From Pseudomonas huaxiensis (GTDB lineage Bacteria; Pseudomonadota; Gammaproteobacteria; Pseudomonadales; Pseudomonadaceae), in the NCBI RefSeq assembly GCF_003231275.1, contig NZ_QKVL01000035.1, positions 1 to 62,315 of the forward strand: DNA of 62,315 bases, given 5' to 3'. Positions 42,074 to 50,343 of the stretch are shown in pieces. The position numbers were made by a program, and so were the translations under genes. The first letter of the stretch is position 1; each line of letters opens with the position of its first letter. The notes beneath the pieces are model-generated. The model saw only the letters and a program-made list of their open reading frames with translations. It did not search any database and was not told the DNA's origin.

Positions 42074-42433
42074 ATGGCCAAGTCCCTGCTGATCATCAGC
42101 CGCCAGGCGCCGTGGAGCGGCCCATCAGCCCGCGAAGCGCTGGATATCGCCCTGGCTGGCGGTGCCTTCGACCTGCCGCTGGGCATGCTGTTTCTCGATG
42201 ACGGTGTGTTCCAGCTCGCCGCCGCTCAACAGCCCGCAGTGCTGCAACAGAAGAACCTGGCGGCCAATCTCCAGGCGCTGCCGATGTTCGGCGTCGAGGA
42301 ACTGTTCGCCGCCGCCAGCAGCCTGCGCGAGCGCGGCCTGTCCGCCGAAGGCCTGAGCCTGCCGGTGGAAGTGCTGGATGACATGGCCCTCGCCGCGCTG
42401 ATCGACCGTTTTGACCAGGTGGTAACCCTCTGA
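42074..42433 (+). CDS. tusC: Sulfur-relay protein TusC
   Basis: 119 residues, DsrF-like, a structural partner of TusD and TusB in the TusBCD complex. It lacks a cysteine in the TusD active position, as TusC does in other bacteria. GGAGG before the ATG lies inside the tusD 3' end. Its stop and the tusB start share one base (TGATG). Confidence 0.92.
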   Translation: MAKSLLIISRQAPWSGPSAREALDIALAGGAFDLPLGMLFLDDGVFQLAAAQQPAVLQQKNLAANLQALPMFGVEELFAAASSLRERGLSAEGLSLPVEVLDDMALAALIDRFDQVVTL

Positions 42434-42723
42434 TGAGCACCCTGCACGTCATTTCCCATTCGCCCTTCAGCGACAACCGTCTCTACAGTTGCCTGCGCCT
42501 GCTCGGCCCGCACGATGGCCTGCTGCTGTGCGGCGACGCGGTCTACGCGCTGCAACCCGGTAGTGCGCCGCTTGCGGGGTTGCGCACTCTCGGCCCGCGC
42601 CTCTACGTCCTCGAAGAAGACCTGCAGGCCCGCGCCATCACCGAGAGCCCGGCCACCGCCATCGACTACCCGGGTTTTGTGGCGCTGTCTTTGAACTACG
42701 ACAAGGTCAATAGCTGGCTATGA
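42433..42723 (+). CDS. tusB: Sulfur-relay protein TusB
   Basis: 96 residues, DsrH-like (MSTLHVISHSPF is the family start). Third subunit of TusBCD. It overlaps tusE by four bases (ATGA), so the set is translated in a coupled manner and probably in equal amounts. Confidence 0.92.
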   Translation: MSTLHVISHSPFSDNRLYSCLRLLGPHDGLLLCGDAVYALQPGSAPLAGLRTLGPRLYVLEEDLQARAITESPATAIDYPGFVALSLNYDKVNSWL

Positions 42724-43055
42724 GCACCCTTACCGTCAACGGCCGCGATATCGCCCTGGACAAGGACGGCTATCTGGTCGAGCTGAGCGACTGGTCCGAG
42801 GACGTCGCCCAGGCCCTGGCCGCCCGCGAGTCGCTGGAGCTGAGCGCCGATCACTGGGAAGTGCTGACGCTGCTGCGCCAGTTCTACCAGGAGTTCGAGC
42901 TGTCGCCGGCGACCCGCCCGCTGATCAAGTACACCGCCCTCAAGCTCGGCGTAGAAAAAGGCAACAGCCTGCACCTCAACCGCCTGTTCAACGGCACTCC
43001 CGCCAAACTCGCCGCCAAGCTGGCGGGCCTGCCCAAGCCGACCAATTGCATATGA
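42720..43055 (+). CDS. tusE: Sulfur carrier TusE (DsrC family)
   Basis: 111 residues. The carrier cysteine is the next-to-last residue, C110 in PTNCI, as in DsrC/TusE. The core DHWEVLTLLRQFYQEFELSPATRPLIKY is intact in spirit across residues 44-72. It receives sulfur from TusD and gives it to MnmA. The stop overlaps the trpD2 start as ATGA. Confidence 0.93.
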   Translation: MSTLTVNGRDIALDKDGYLVELSDWSEDVAQALAARESLELSADHWEVLTLLRQFYQEFELSPATRPLIKYTALKLGVEKGNSLHLNRLFNGTPAKLAAKLAGLPKPTNCI

Positions 43056-44047
43056 ATTCGCCACTCCCGCTCGTTACCGAAACCCCGGAAGAACATCCCT
43101 TCGCCCAGTTCGTGCGCATCCTCGGCAAGGGCAAGCGCGGCGCCCGCGGCCTGACCCGCGAGGAAGCCCGCGAGGCCATGGGCCTGCTGCTCGACGGCAA
43201 GGTCGAGGACACCCAGCTCGGCGCCTTCCTGATGCTGCTGCGGCACAAGGAAGAAAGCCCGGAAGAACTGGCCGGTTTCACCGAAGCCCTGCGCCAGCGC
43301 CTGAACGCCCCGGCCATTGCCGTCGATATCGACTGGCCAAGCTACGCCGGCAAGAAGCGTCACCTGCCCTGGTACCTGCTGGCAGCGCGCTGCCTGGCGA
43401 TCAATGACGTGCGCATTCTGATGCACGGCGGCGGCGCACATACCGCCGGGCGCCTGTATACCGAGCAGGTGCTGGATCTGGTCGGTATTCCGTTGTGCCG
43501 CAACTGGCGCGAAGTCGAAACGGCCCTTGATCAGCACAACCTCGCCTTCTTCCCGTTGCAGGACTGGGCGCCGGGCCTGCAACGCATGATCGACCTGCGC
43601 AACACCCTCGGCCTGCGCTCACCGATCCACTCCCTGGCCCGGGTGCTCAATCCGCTGGGCGCGCGCTGCGGCCTGCAAAGCATCTTCCACCCCGGTTACC
43701 AGGCGGTGCACCGCGAAGCCAGCCGCTTGCTGGGTGACCGCGCCATCGTGGTCAAGGGTGATGGCGGCGAGATCGAGATCAACCCGGATGCCACCAGCCA
43801 TCTCTACGGCACCGCCGACGGCACGGACTGGGACGAGGAATGGCCGCAGATGTCGGAGCAGCGCCATGTGAAACCGGCCAGCCTGGAGCCGGATTATCTG
43901 TTGAGGGTCTGGTGTGGTGAGGCCAGCGACAGTTATGGCGAGATGGCGGTGGTCGCGACCATGGCCCTGGCCCTGCGTGGCTTGGGCCACAGCCAGGACG
44001 ACGCCTTCGCCAAAGCCCGTGAATACTGGGCAACGCGCCTGGCCTGA
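43052..44047 (+). CDS. ybiB: TrpD2/YbiB, anthranilate phosphoribosyltransferase-like nucleic-acid-binding protein
   Basis: 331 residues with the fold of TrpD/NP-II phosphoribosyltransferases. The phosphoribosyl-diphosphate loop is changed (HGGGAHTAGRLYTEQVL instead of the KHGNR/GTGGD type). E. coli YbiB binds DNA and RNA with little preference and is LexA-regulated; it is not a tryptophan enzyme. The start was taken as the ATG at 43052 in the ATGA overlap with tusE rather than a TTG six bases upstream. Why a nucleic-acid-binding protein is coupled to tRNA thiolation genes is not known. Confidence 0.85.
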   Translation: MNSPLPLVTETPEEHPFAQFVRILGKGKRGARGLTREEAREAMGLLLDGKVEDTQLGAFLMLLRHKEESPEELAGFTEALRQRLNAPAIAVDIDWPSYAGKKRHLPWYLLAARCLAINDVRILMHGGGAHTAGRLYTEQVLDLVGIPLCRNWREVETALDQHNLAFFPLQDWAPGLQRMIDLRNTLGLRSPIHSLARVLNPLGARCGLQSIFHPGYQAVHREASRLLGDRAIVVKGDGGEIEINPDATSHLYGTADGTDWDEEWPQMSEQRHVKPASLEPDYLLRVWCGEASDSYGEMAVVATMALALRGLGHSQDDAFAKAREYWATRLA

Positions 44048-44160
44048 TAACGACCCATCGAATCCATCGATCAAAAACCCGGGATCTTTGCGCTATTTGT
44101 TCGAACTGAAGTCCGTAGACTGGGCTCCAACTTCTATACGAATTACCAAGGAGCCCCCTC

Positions 44161-45129
44161 ATGGGCCTGTTGATCGACGGACGCTGGCACGACCAGTGGT
44201 ACAAAAGCAGCAAGGACGGCGCCTTCGAGCGCGAAAACGCCCAACGCCGCAACGCCCTGCCCGCCCCTGAGGCCGGGCGTTATCACCTCTATGTGTCGCT
44301 GGCCTGCCCGTGGGCCCATCGCACCCTGATCCTGCGCAAGCTCAAGGGCCTGGAAAGCCTGATTGACGTGTCCGTGGTCAGTTGGCTGATGGGCGAACAG
44401 GGCTGGACCTTCGACAAGAGCCAGGGCTCCACCGGCGACAAACTCGACGGCCTCGACTTCCTGCACCAGCGCTACACCCGCGACGACCCGAACTACACCG
44501 GCCGCGTGACCGTACCGGTGCTGTGGGACAAGCAGGAGCAGCGCATCGTCAACAACGAGTCGTCGCAGATCATCCGCATCTTCAACAGCGATTTCGATGA
44601 ACTGACCGGCAATCGCCGGGACCTCTATCCCGAACCGCTGCGGGCGAAGATCGACGCCCTCAACGAGCGCATTTATCCGGCAGTGAACAACGGCGTCTAC
44701 CGCGCAGGCTTCGCCACCTCGCAAGCGGCCTACGAAGAAGCGTTCGATGCATTGTTCGCGGAACTGGATGCGCTGGAGCAGCTATTGGACGGGCAGCGCT
44801 ATCTGGCCGGGGAATACCTGACCGAGGCCGATGTCCGCCTGTTCACCACCATCGTCCGCTTCGACGCGGTGTACCACGGCCACTTCAAGTGCAACCTGCG
44901 GCGCATCGAGGATTATCCGAACCTGAGCAACTGGCTGCGAGAGCTGTATCAATGGCCGGGCGTGGCCGAGACGGTGGACATGGAGCATATCCAGCGCCAC
45001 TACTACATGAGCCACAAGACGATTAACCCGAACGGCATCGTGCCCAAGGGGCCGTTGCAGGACTTCGGGCGGGCGCATGATCGGGAAAGGTTGGTTGGGC
45101 GGGGGATCTGGGAGAGAACCGGTATCTGA
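44161..45129 (+). CDS. yqjG: Glutathionyl-hydroquinone reductase (Xi-class GST)
   Basis: 322 residues. The catalytic cysteine is C49 in SLACPWAHRT, followed by the Xi-class insert WTFDKSQGSTGDKLDG and YTRDDPNYTGRVTVPVLWD. It reduces glutathionyl-hydroquinones to hydroquinones with a second glutathione, often in aromatic breakdown or quinone detoxification. AAGGAG precedes the ATG at 44161. It is 113 bp after trpD2, so probably a separate unit. A REPIN follows the stop. Confidence 0.92.
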   Translation: MGLLIDGRWHDQWYKSSKDGAFERENAQRRNALPAPEAGRYHLYVSLACPWAHRTLILRKLKGLESLIDVSVVSWLMGEQGWTFDKSQGSTGDKLDGLDFLHQRYTRDDPNYTGRVTVPVLWDKQEQRIVNNESSQIIRIFNSDFDELTGNRRDLYPEPLRAKIDALNERIYPAVNNGVYRAGFATSQAAYEEAFDALFAELDALEQLLDGQRYLAGEYLTEADVRLFTTIVRFDAVYHGHFKCNLRRIEDYPNLSNWLRELYQWPGVAETVDMEHIQRHYYMSHKTINPNGIVPKGPLQDFGRAHDRERLVGRGIWERTGI

Positions 45130-45146
45130 AAACATCGCGATTGAAC

Positions 45147-45233
45147 TGTGGGAGCCGGCTTGCCTGCGATTGCGCCAGACCAGACGACATCATCGCCTGT
45201 GTCGGCCTCATCGCCGGCAAGCCGGCTCCCACA
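45147..45233. repeat. REPIN, GGGAGCCGGCTTGCCGGCG class
   Basis: Inverted REP copies at 45147-45170 and 45210-45233 in the gap between the convergent yqjG and cysG genes. The sequence class differs from those at 17445 and 25602. Confidence 0.88.
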
Positions 45234-45247
45234 GTAACTGAAAGGTC

Positions 45248-46633
45248 TTACTGAGCCCCTTCAAACCACTTCAGCTTCTCCCGCAACTGCACCACCTCTC
45301 CCACGATCACCAGCGTCGGCGCATGAACCTCATGCTCCGCCACCAGTTGCGGCAGGTCGGCCAGGGTGCCGGTGAAGACCCGCTGGTTCTTGGTAGTGCC
45401 CTGCTGAACCAACGCCGCCGGGGTATCGGCGGCGCGGCCGTGGCGGATCAGCTCGGAACAGATGGTCGGCAACCCCACCAGCCCCATATAGAACACCAGG
45501 GTCTGGGCCGGTGCGACCAGATCATCCCAAGGCAAATTGCTGGTGCCGTCCTTGAGGTGACCGGTCACGAAACGCACCGATTGGGCATAGTCGCGATGGG
45601 TCAGCGGAATCCCGGCATACGCCGAGCAACCACTGGCCGCCGTGATCCCAGGCACCACCTGGAACGGAATGCCCTGCTCCGCCAACTCCTCGATTTCCTC
45701 ACCTCCGCGACCGAAGATGAACGGATCGCCGCCTTTCAAGCGCAGCACCCGCTTGCCCTGTCGGGCCAGGTCCACCAGTTGCTGGTTGATCTGATCCTGC
45801 GGTACGGAGTGATCGGCGCGGCGCTTGCCAACATAGATACGCTCGGCATCACGCCGGCACATCTCGATGATCGCCGGAGCGACCAAACGGTCGTACAGCA
45901 CCACATCGGCTTGCTGCATCAGGCGTAGCGCGCGGAAGGTCAGCAGGTCCGGATCACCGGGACCGGCACCAACCAGATAGACCTCGCCAGCATTCTGCTG
46001 GGTAGCGCCATCCACCTTGGCCTGCAACAGGCGTTCGGCTTCGGCGCCCTGCCCGGCCAGTTGCCGCTCGGCGATCGGGCCCTGGAACACTTCTTCCCAG
46101 AAGCCGCGACGCTGATTGACGTCCGGATAGAGCCCCTTGACCCGCTCGCGAAAACGCGCGGCCAGACCGGCAAGCTCACCATAGGCGGCAGGAATCCAGG
46201 TCTCCAGACGGGCGCGGATCAACCGCGCCAGCACCGGGGCGTCGCCGCCACTGGACACTGCGACCACCAGTGGCGACCGGTCGACGATGGCCGGGAAGAT
46301 CACCGAGCACAGCGCCGGCGCGTCCACCACGTTGACCGGTACGCAACGCCGCCGCGCGTCCGCAGAAACCTGGGCGTTGAGCGCCGGGTCGTCGGTGGCG
46401 GCGATGATCAGTTGGCAGTCATCCAGATCGCTTTCCTGATAGCCGCGGTCCAGGGTCTGGCCTCCACTGTGCCGAGCAAGCTCGGCCAGTTGCCCTTCGA
46501 TCTCGGGCGCGACCACGCGCAGCCTGGCGCCGGCATCGGCCAGCAGGCGAGATTTGCGCAAGGCAATCTCGCCGCCGCCCACCACCAGCACCTGACTGCC
46601 ACGCAAATTGTGGAACAGCGGCAAAAACTCCAT
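45248..46633 (-). CDS. cysG: Sirohaem synthase CysG (uroporphyrinogen-III methyltransferase/precorrin-2 dehydrogenase/ferrochelatase)
   Basis: 461 residues, both halves present. The N-terminal dehydrogenase-chelatase has the NAD loop GGGEIALRK (19-27), the bifunctional D104 (VVDAPALC) and S128 (VAVSSGG), the phosphoserine position in Salmonella CysG. The C-terminal SUMT half starts at about 215 (VYLVGAGPGDPDLLTFRALR) and has GGDPFIFGRGGEE. It makes sirohaem for sulfite and nitrite reductases. The start codon abuts the serS stop with no gap. Confidence 0.95.
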   Translation of the reverse strand: MEFLPLFHNLRGSQVLVVGGGEIALRKSRLLADAGARLRVVAPEIEGQLAELARHSGGQTLDRGYQESDLDDCQLIIAATDDPALNAQVSADARRRCVPVNVVDAPALCSVIFPAIVDRSPLVVAVSSGGDAPVLARLIRARLETWIPAAYGELAGLAARFRERVKGLYPDVNQRRGFWEEVFQGPIAERQLAGQGAEAERLLQAKVDGATQQNAGEVYLVGAGPGDPDLLTFRALRLMQQADVVLYDRLVAPAIIEMCRRDAERIYVGKRRADHSVPQDQINQQLVDLARQGKRVLRLKGGDPFIFGRGGEEIEELAEQGIPFQVVPGITAASGCSAYAGIPLTHRDYAQSVRFVTGHLKDGTSNLPWDDLVAPAQTLVFYMGLVGLPTICSELIRHGRAADTPAALVQQGTTKNQRVFTGTLADLPQLVAEHEVHAPTLVIVGEVVQLREKLKWFEGAQ

Positions 46634-47914
46634 TTAGCCGATGACCTCGAGGCCACCCATGTACGGCTTGAGGACGTCCGGCACACGGATGGTGCCGTCG
46701 GCCTGCTGGTAGTTCTCCAGCACCGCGACCAGGGTACGGCCGACCGCCAGGCCCGAGCCGTTGAGGGTGTGGACCAGCTCCGGCTTGCCGGTTTCCGGGT
46801 TGCGCCAGCGGGCCTGCATGCGGCGCGCCTGGAAATCACCGCAGTTGGAGCACGAGGAAATCTCGCGGTACTTGTCCTGGCTCGGCACCCAGACTTCCAG
46901 GTCGTAGGTCTTCACTGCACTGAAGCCCATGTCGCCGGTGCACAGCGCCAGCACGCGATACGGCAGCTCCAGCGCCTGCAGCACGCGCTCGGCGTTGCGG
47001 GTCAGGCCTTCCAGGGCTTCCATCGACGTGCTCGGCTCGACGATCTGGACCATCTCGACCTTGTCGAACTGGTGCTGGCGAATCATGCCGCGGGTATCAC
47101 GGCCCGACGCGCCGGCTTCGCTGCGGAAGCACGGGGTGTGGGCGACGAACTTGATCGGCAGTTGCTTGGCGTCGACGATTTCGCCGGCGACGATGTTGGT
47201 CAGCGACACTTCGGCGGTCGGAATCAGGTAGAAATCGGCCTCGCCTTCGCGGCTGATCTTGAACAGGTCTTCCTCGAACTTCGGCAACTGGCCGGTGCCT
47301 TGCAGCGCCGGCGCCTGGACCAGGTACGGGGTGTAGGCCTCTTCGTAACCGTGCTCGTTGATGTGCAGGTTGATCATGAACTGCGCGAGGGCGCGGTGCA
47401 GGCGGGCAATCGGGCCGCGCAGCAGGGCAAAGCGCGCACCGGAGAGCTTGGCGGCGGTCTCGAAGTCCAAGTAGCCGTCGCGCTCGCCGAGGGCGACGTG
47501 GTCCTGGATCGGGAAATCGAACGCGCGCGGGGTACCCCAGCGGCGCACTTCGACGTTGCCGTCTTCATCCGCGCCCACCGGGACGCTGGCGTCCGGCAGG
47601 TTGGGCAGGGTCAGGAGGATCTGGTCCAGCTCGGACTGGATCGCGTCCAGCTCGACCTTGCCAGCGGCCAGTTCGCCCGCCATGCGTTCAACGTCCGCCA
47701 TCAACGGCGCGATGTCTTCGCCCTTGGCCTTGGCCTGACCGATGGACTTGGAACGGGCGTTACGCTCGGCCTGCAGCTGTTCGGTCCGGGTCTGCACCGT
47801 CTTGCGGCGCTCTTCCAGGGACTCGATGCGCGCGACATCCAGGCTGAAGCCACGGGAGGCCAGGCGGTCCGCCACTTCCTGAAGTTGGCCGCGTAACAGT
47901 TTGGAATCGAGCAT
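46634..47914 (-). CDS. serS: Seryl-tRNA synthetase
   Basis: 426 residues, normal length. The N-terminal antiparallel coiled coil that holds tRNA(Ser) is at about 30-100. Class II motifs follow: motif 2 near FRSEAGASGRDTRGMIRQHQF and motif 3 near NGSGLAVGRTLVAVLENYQ. It charges tRNA(Ser) with serine, and also tRNA(Sec) where that exists. ATG 47914 is behind GAGAG, 27 bp after crcB. Confidence 0.97.
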   Translation of the reverse strand: MLDSKLLRGQLQEVADRLASRGFSLDVARIESLEERRKTVQTRTEQLQAERNARSKSIGQAKAKGEDIAPLMADVERMAGELAAGKVELDAIQSELDQILLTLPNLPDASVPVGADEDGNVEVRRWGTPRAFDFPIQDHVALGERDGYLDFETAAKLSGARFALLRGPIARLHRALAQFMINLHINEHGYEEAYTPYLVQAPALQGTGQLPKFEEDLFKISREGEADFYLIPTAEVSLTNIVAGEIVDAKQLPIKFVAHTPCFRSEAGASGRDTRGMIRQHQFDKVEMVQIVEPSTSMEALEGLTRNAERVLQALELPYRVLALCTGDMGFSAVKTYDLEVWVPSQDKYREISSCSNCGDFQARRMQARWRNPETGKPELVHTLNGSGLAVGRTLVAVLENYQQADGTIRVPDVLKPYMGGLEVIG

Positions 47915-47941
47915 ATCGTTCTCTCGTTATGTAGGTGTGGT

Positions 47942-48316
47942 TCAGATTCGGGTCAATGCCAGGCCGGCCCATGTCGCGAGCAGGCCGCCCAGCACGCTGG
48001 CCGCGGCATAGCCGAAAGCCAACGGCGCCTGCCCGCTTTCGAGCAGGCGCAGTGTGTCCAGTGAAAAAGATGAAAAGGTGGTCAGGCCGCCGACAAAACC
48101 GACGATAAGGCCCGCGCGGACCTCGATCGGCACGCCGGGCCGGGTCAGAAACAGGCCATAGAGTACGCCGATGATCAGGCAGCCCACCAGATTGACCGCC
48201 AGCGTAGCGAGATAGAAGTGCCGTGGCCAGTGGGCATTGACCCAGTTGCCGGTGGCAAAGCGCAGCAACGTGCCGGCCACGCCGGCGATGCTCACGGAGG
48301 CAATCAGTGCAATCAC
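47942..48316 (-). CDS. crcB: Fluoride channel CrcB/Fluc
   Basis: 124 residues, four membrane helices. Family motifs are GTLLRF (helix 1), NLVGCLIIG (helix 2), and GFVGGLTTFSSFSLD (Na+ site and the phenylalanine box). Two copies form an antiparallel dimer that exports fluoride. GTG 48316 overlaps the rarA stop (GTGA). There is no fluoride riboswitch upstream since the gene begins inside rarA, so it is probably made constitutively with rarA. Confidence 0.95.
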   Translation of the reverse strand: MIALIASVSIAGVAGTLLRFATGNWVNAHWPRHFYLATLAVNLVGCLIIGVLYGLFLTRPGVPIEVRAGLIVGFVGGLTTFSSFSLDTLRLLESGQAPLAFGYAAASVLGGLLATWAGLALTRI

Positions 48317-49638
48317 GGTTTTCTCCGCTGCCGTGGACTGGTCCGGTCCAGCTCGGCCAGGTGCTTGAGCTTCTCGCCAATCTTCAGTTCCAGGCCCCGC
48401 GGGACCGGCTGGTAATACTGGCGAGGTTCGAGTTCATCGGGGAAATAGTCTTCGCCAGCGGCATAAGCGTCCGGCTCGTCATGGGCGTAGCGGTATTCCT
48501 CGCCATAACCCAGTTGTTTCATCAGCTTGGTCGGCGCGTTGCGCAAGTGCAGCGGCACTTCCAGCGAACCATGCTCGGCGGCTTCGCGCAGCGCGGTCTT
48601 GAAGCCCATGTACACGGCGTTGCTCTTCGGCGCGCAGGCGAGGTAGGTGATGGCCTGGGCCACCGCCAGCTCGCCTTCCGGACTGCCGAGCCGCTCCTGC
48701 ACGTCCCAGGCCGACAGGCACAGGCTCAGGGCACGCGGGTCAGCGTTGCCGATGTCTTCGCTGGCCATGCGCACCACGCGCCGGGCCAGGTACAGCGGAT
48801 CGCAACCGCCGTCGAGCATCCGCGCAAACCAGTACAACGCAGCGTCCGGGTTGGAGCCGCGGATGGATTTGTGCAAAGCCGAGATCTGGTCGTAGAACGC
48901 TTCGCCGCCCTTGTCGAAACGCCGACGGCTGTCACCCAGCAGGCTCTGCAGCAGGTCGACGCCTATCTCGCCGCCGTCTTCGGCCAGATCCGAGGCGTTT
49001 TCGAGGAAGTTGAGCAGGCGCCGGCCATCACCATCGGCGGCGGCCAGCAGCATCTTGAACGCCTCATCGCCGAGGCTCAGATTGCGCTTGCCCAATCCGC
49101 GCTCCTCGGTCAGCGCACGCTGCGCCAGGCGGCGCAAGGCCTCCTCATCAAGGCTTTTGAGCACATACACCCGTGCCCGCGACAGCAGCGCGTTGTTCAA
49201 CTCGAAAGAGGGGTTTTCGGTGGTCGCACCGATGAAAATCAGCGTTCCATCTTCAACATAGGGCAGGAATGCATCCTGCTGGGACTTGTTGAAGCGGTGC
49301 ACTTCATCGACGAAGAGGATGGTCCGGCGCCCATACTGGGCCGCCTGCTGCTTGGCGATTTCCACCGCATGGCGGATTTCCTTGACCCCGGCGAGGACCG
49401 CCGACACCGTTTCGAAATGCGCGTCGCAGAACTGCGCCAGCAGCCGCGCCAGGGTCGTCTTGCCGACGCCGGGCGGGCCCCAGAAAATCATCGAATGCAG
49501 CGCACCCTGCTCCAGTGCCTCTCGCAGCGGCTTGCCGCGCGCCAGCAGGTGCTGCTGGCCGACGTATTCATCCAGGTTGAGCGCGCGCATGCGCGCGGCC
49601 AAGGGCTGGGATACCGGTTCACTGCGAAACAGGTCCAT
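48313..49638 (-). CDS. rarA: Replication-associated recombination protein RarA (MgsA)
   Basis: 441 residues, AAA+ ATPase. Walker A GPPGVGKT (54-61), Walker B LFVDEVHRFN (about 109-118), sensor 1 GATTENPSF, then the C-terminal tetramer domain with the AQAITYLACAPKSNAVY motif. It acts at stalled forks, loosening DNA ends near SSB. It lies 18 bp after lolA and overlaps crcB, as in other pseudomonads. Confidence 0.95.
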   Translation of the reverse strand: MDLFRSEPVSQPLAARMRALNLDEYVGQQHLLARGKPLREALEQGALHSMIFWGPPGVGKTTLARLLAQFCDAHFETVSAVLAGVKEIRHAVEIAKQQAAQYGRRTILFVDEVHRFNKSQQDAFLPYVEDGTLIFIGATTENPSFELNNALLSRARVYVLKSLDEEALRRLAQRALTEERGLGKRNLSLGDEAFKMLLAAADGDGRRLLNFLENASDLAEDGGEIGVDLLQSLLGDSRRRFDKGGEAFYDQISALHKSIRGSNPDAALYWFARMLDGGCDPLYLARRVVRMASEDIGNADPRALSLCLSAWDVQERLGSPEGELAVAQAITYLACAPKSNAVYMGFKTALREAAEHGSLEVPLHLRNAPTKLMKQLGYGEEYRYAHDEPDAYAAGEDYFPDELEPRQYYQPVPRGLELKIGEKLKHLAELDRTSPRQRRKP

Positions 49639-49656
49639 GGACGGCTGTACGACCTC

Positions 49657-50280
49657 TTACTCTTTGATCACATCCGCGCCAGCGGGGATGTCGAACTTGA
49701 ACTTGCTGGCCGGCACCGGCTCGTTGGCCTTGACGCCGTTGAACAGGATGTTGGTGCGCGAGCCAGTGGTGTCGACCAGTTGCATGTCATTCACCAGGCC
49801 ACGGCGGAAAGACAGGCGCAGGGAATCGAACAGACTGTCCTTGGTTTTCGGCTTGAGGGTGAAATCCATGACCTCGCCCTGCTCCTTCGAGGTGATATCG
49901 AAGCTCTGGCTGATCTTGGAAATATCACCGGAGAGCAACAGGGCCGGGGTCTGGGTCAGGCGCACGTCCAGTTTCTTGACGGTGGCCTGCTCCAGGTCCG
50001 GGTCCCACAGGGTAACGTTCTGGCCATCGGACACCACCACCTGCTCCTGCGGTGCGTCGGTGTGCCAGTAGAACAGGCCCGGGCGCTGGACCACCATCTG
50101 CCCGGCGGTTTCCTGCAACTGGGTGCCGCCGGCATCGAGGGTGAGCTGGGAGAAACGGGCTTCGATGGTCTTCGAGTTGTTCAACAACTGGCTCAGGCGC
50201 GCCACGTCTGCTTCGGCGGCAAAGGCCGAAACGCTGGACAGGCTCAAAGCGGAAACCAACATCATGCGAATCAGGCGCAT
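49657..50280 (-). CDS. lolA: Outer-membrane lipoprotein carrier LolA
   Basis: 207 residues. Signal peptide about 1-22 (MLVSALSLSSVSAFA-AEAD). The mature protein has the open beta-barrel pattern of LolA, including FYWHTDAPQEQVVVSDGQNVTLWDPDLEQ over residues 70-98. It carries lipoproteins from LolCDE to LolB across the periplasm. ATG 50280 follows GAGG. It is 63 bp after ftsK. Confidence 0.94.
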   Translation of the reverse strand: MRLIRMMLVSALSLSSVSAFAAEADVARLSQLLNNSKTIEARFSQLTLDAGGTQLQETAGQMVVQRPGLFYWHTDAPQEQVVVSDGQNVTLWDPDLEQATVKKLDVRLTQTPALLLSGDISKISQSFDITSKEQGEVMDFTLKPKTKDSLFDSLRLSFRRGLVNDMQLVDTTGSRTNILFNGVKANEPVPASKFKFDIPAGADVIKE

Positions 50281-50343
50281 GGCAATCCTCGTTGCAGAAT
50301 GAATGAACCGGCGGGCATCGCTGCCCGCCGGCTGAATGGGGTA

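Noticed and set aside
48313..48316. Fluoride riboswitch before crcB
   Set aside because: crcB starts inside the end of rarA, leaving no room for a leader, and no such motif is seen in the rarA 3' end.
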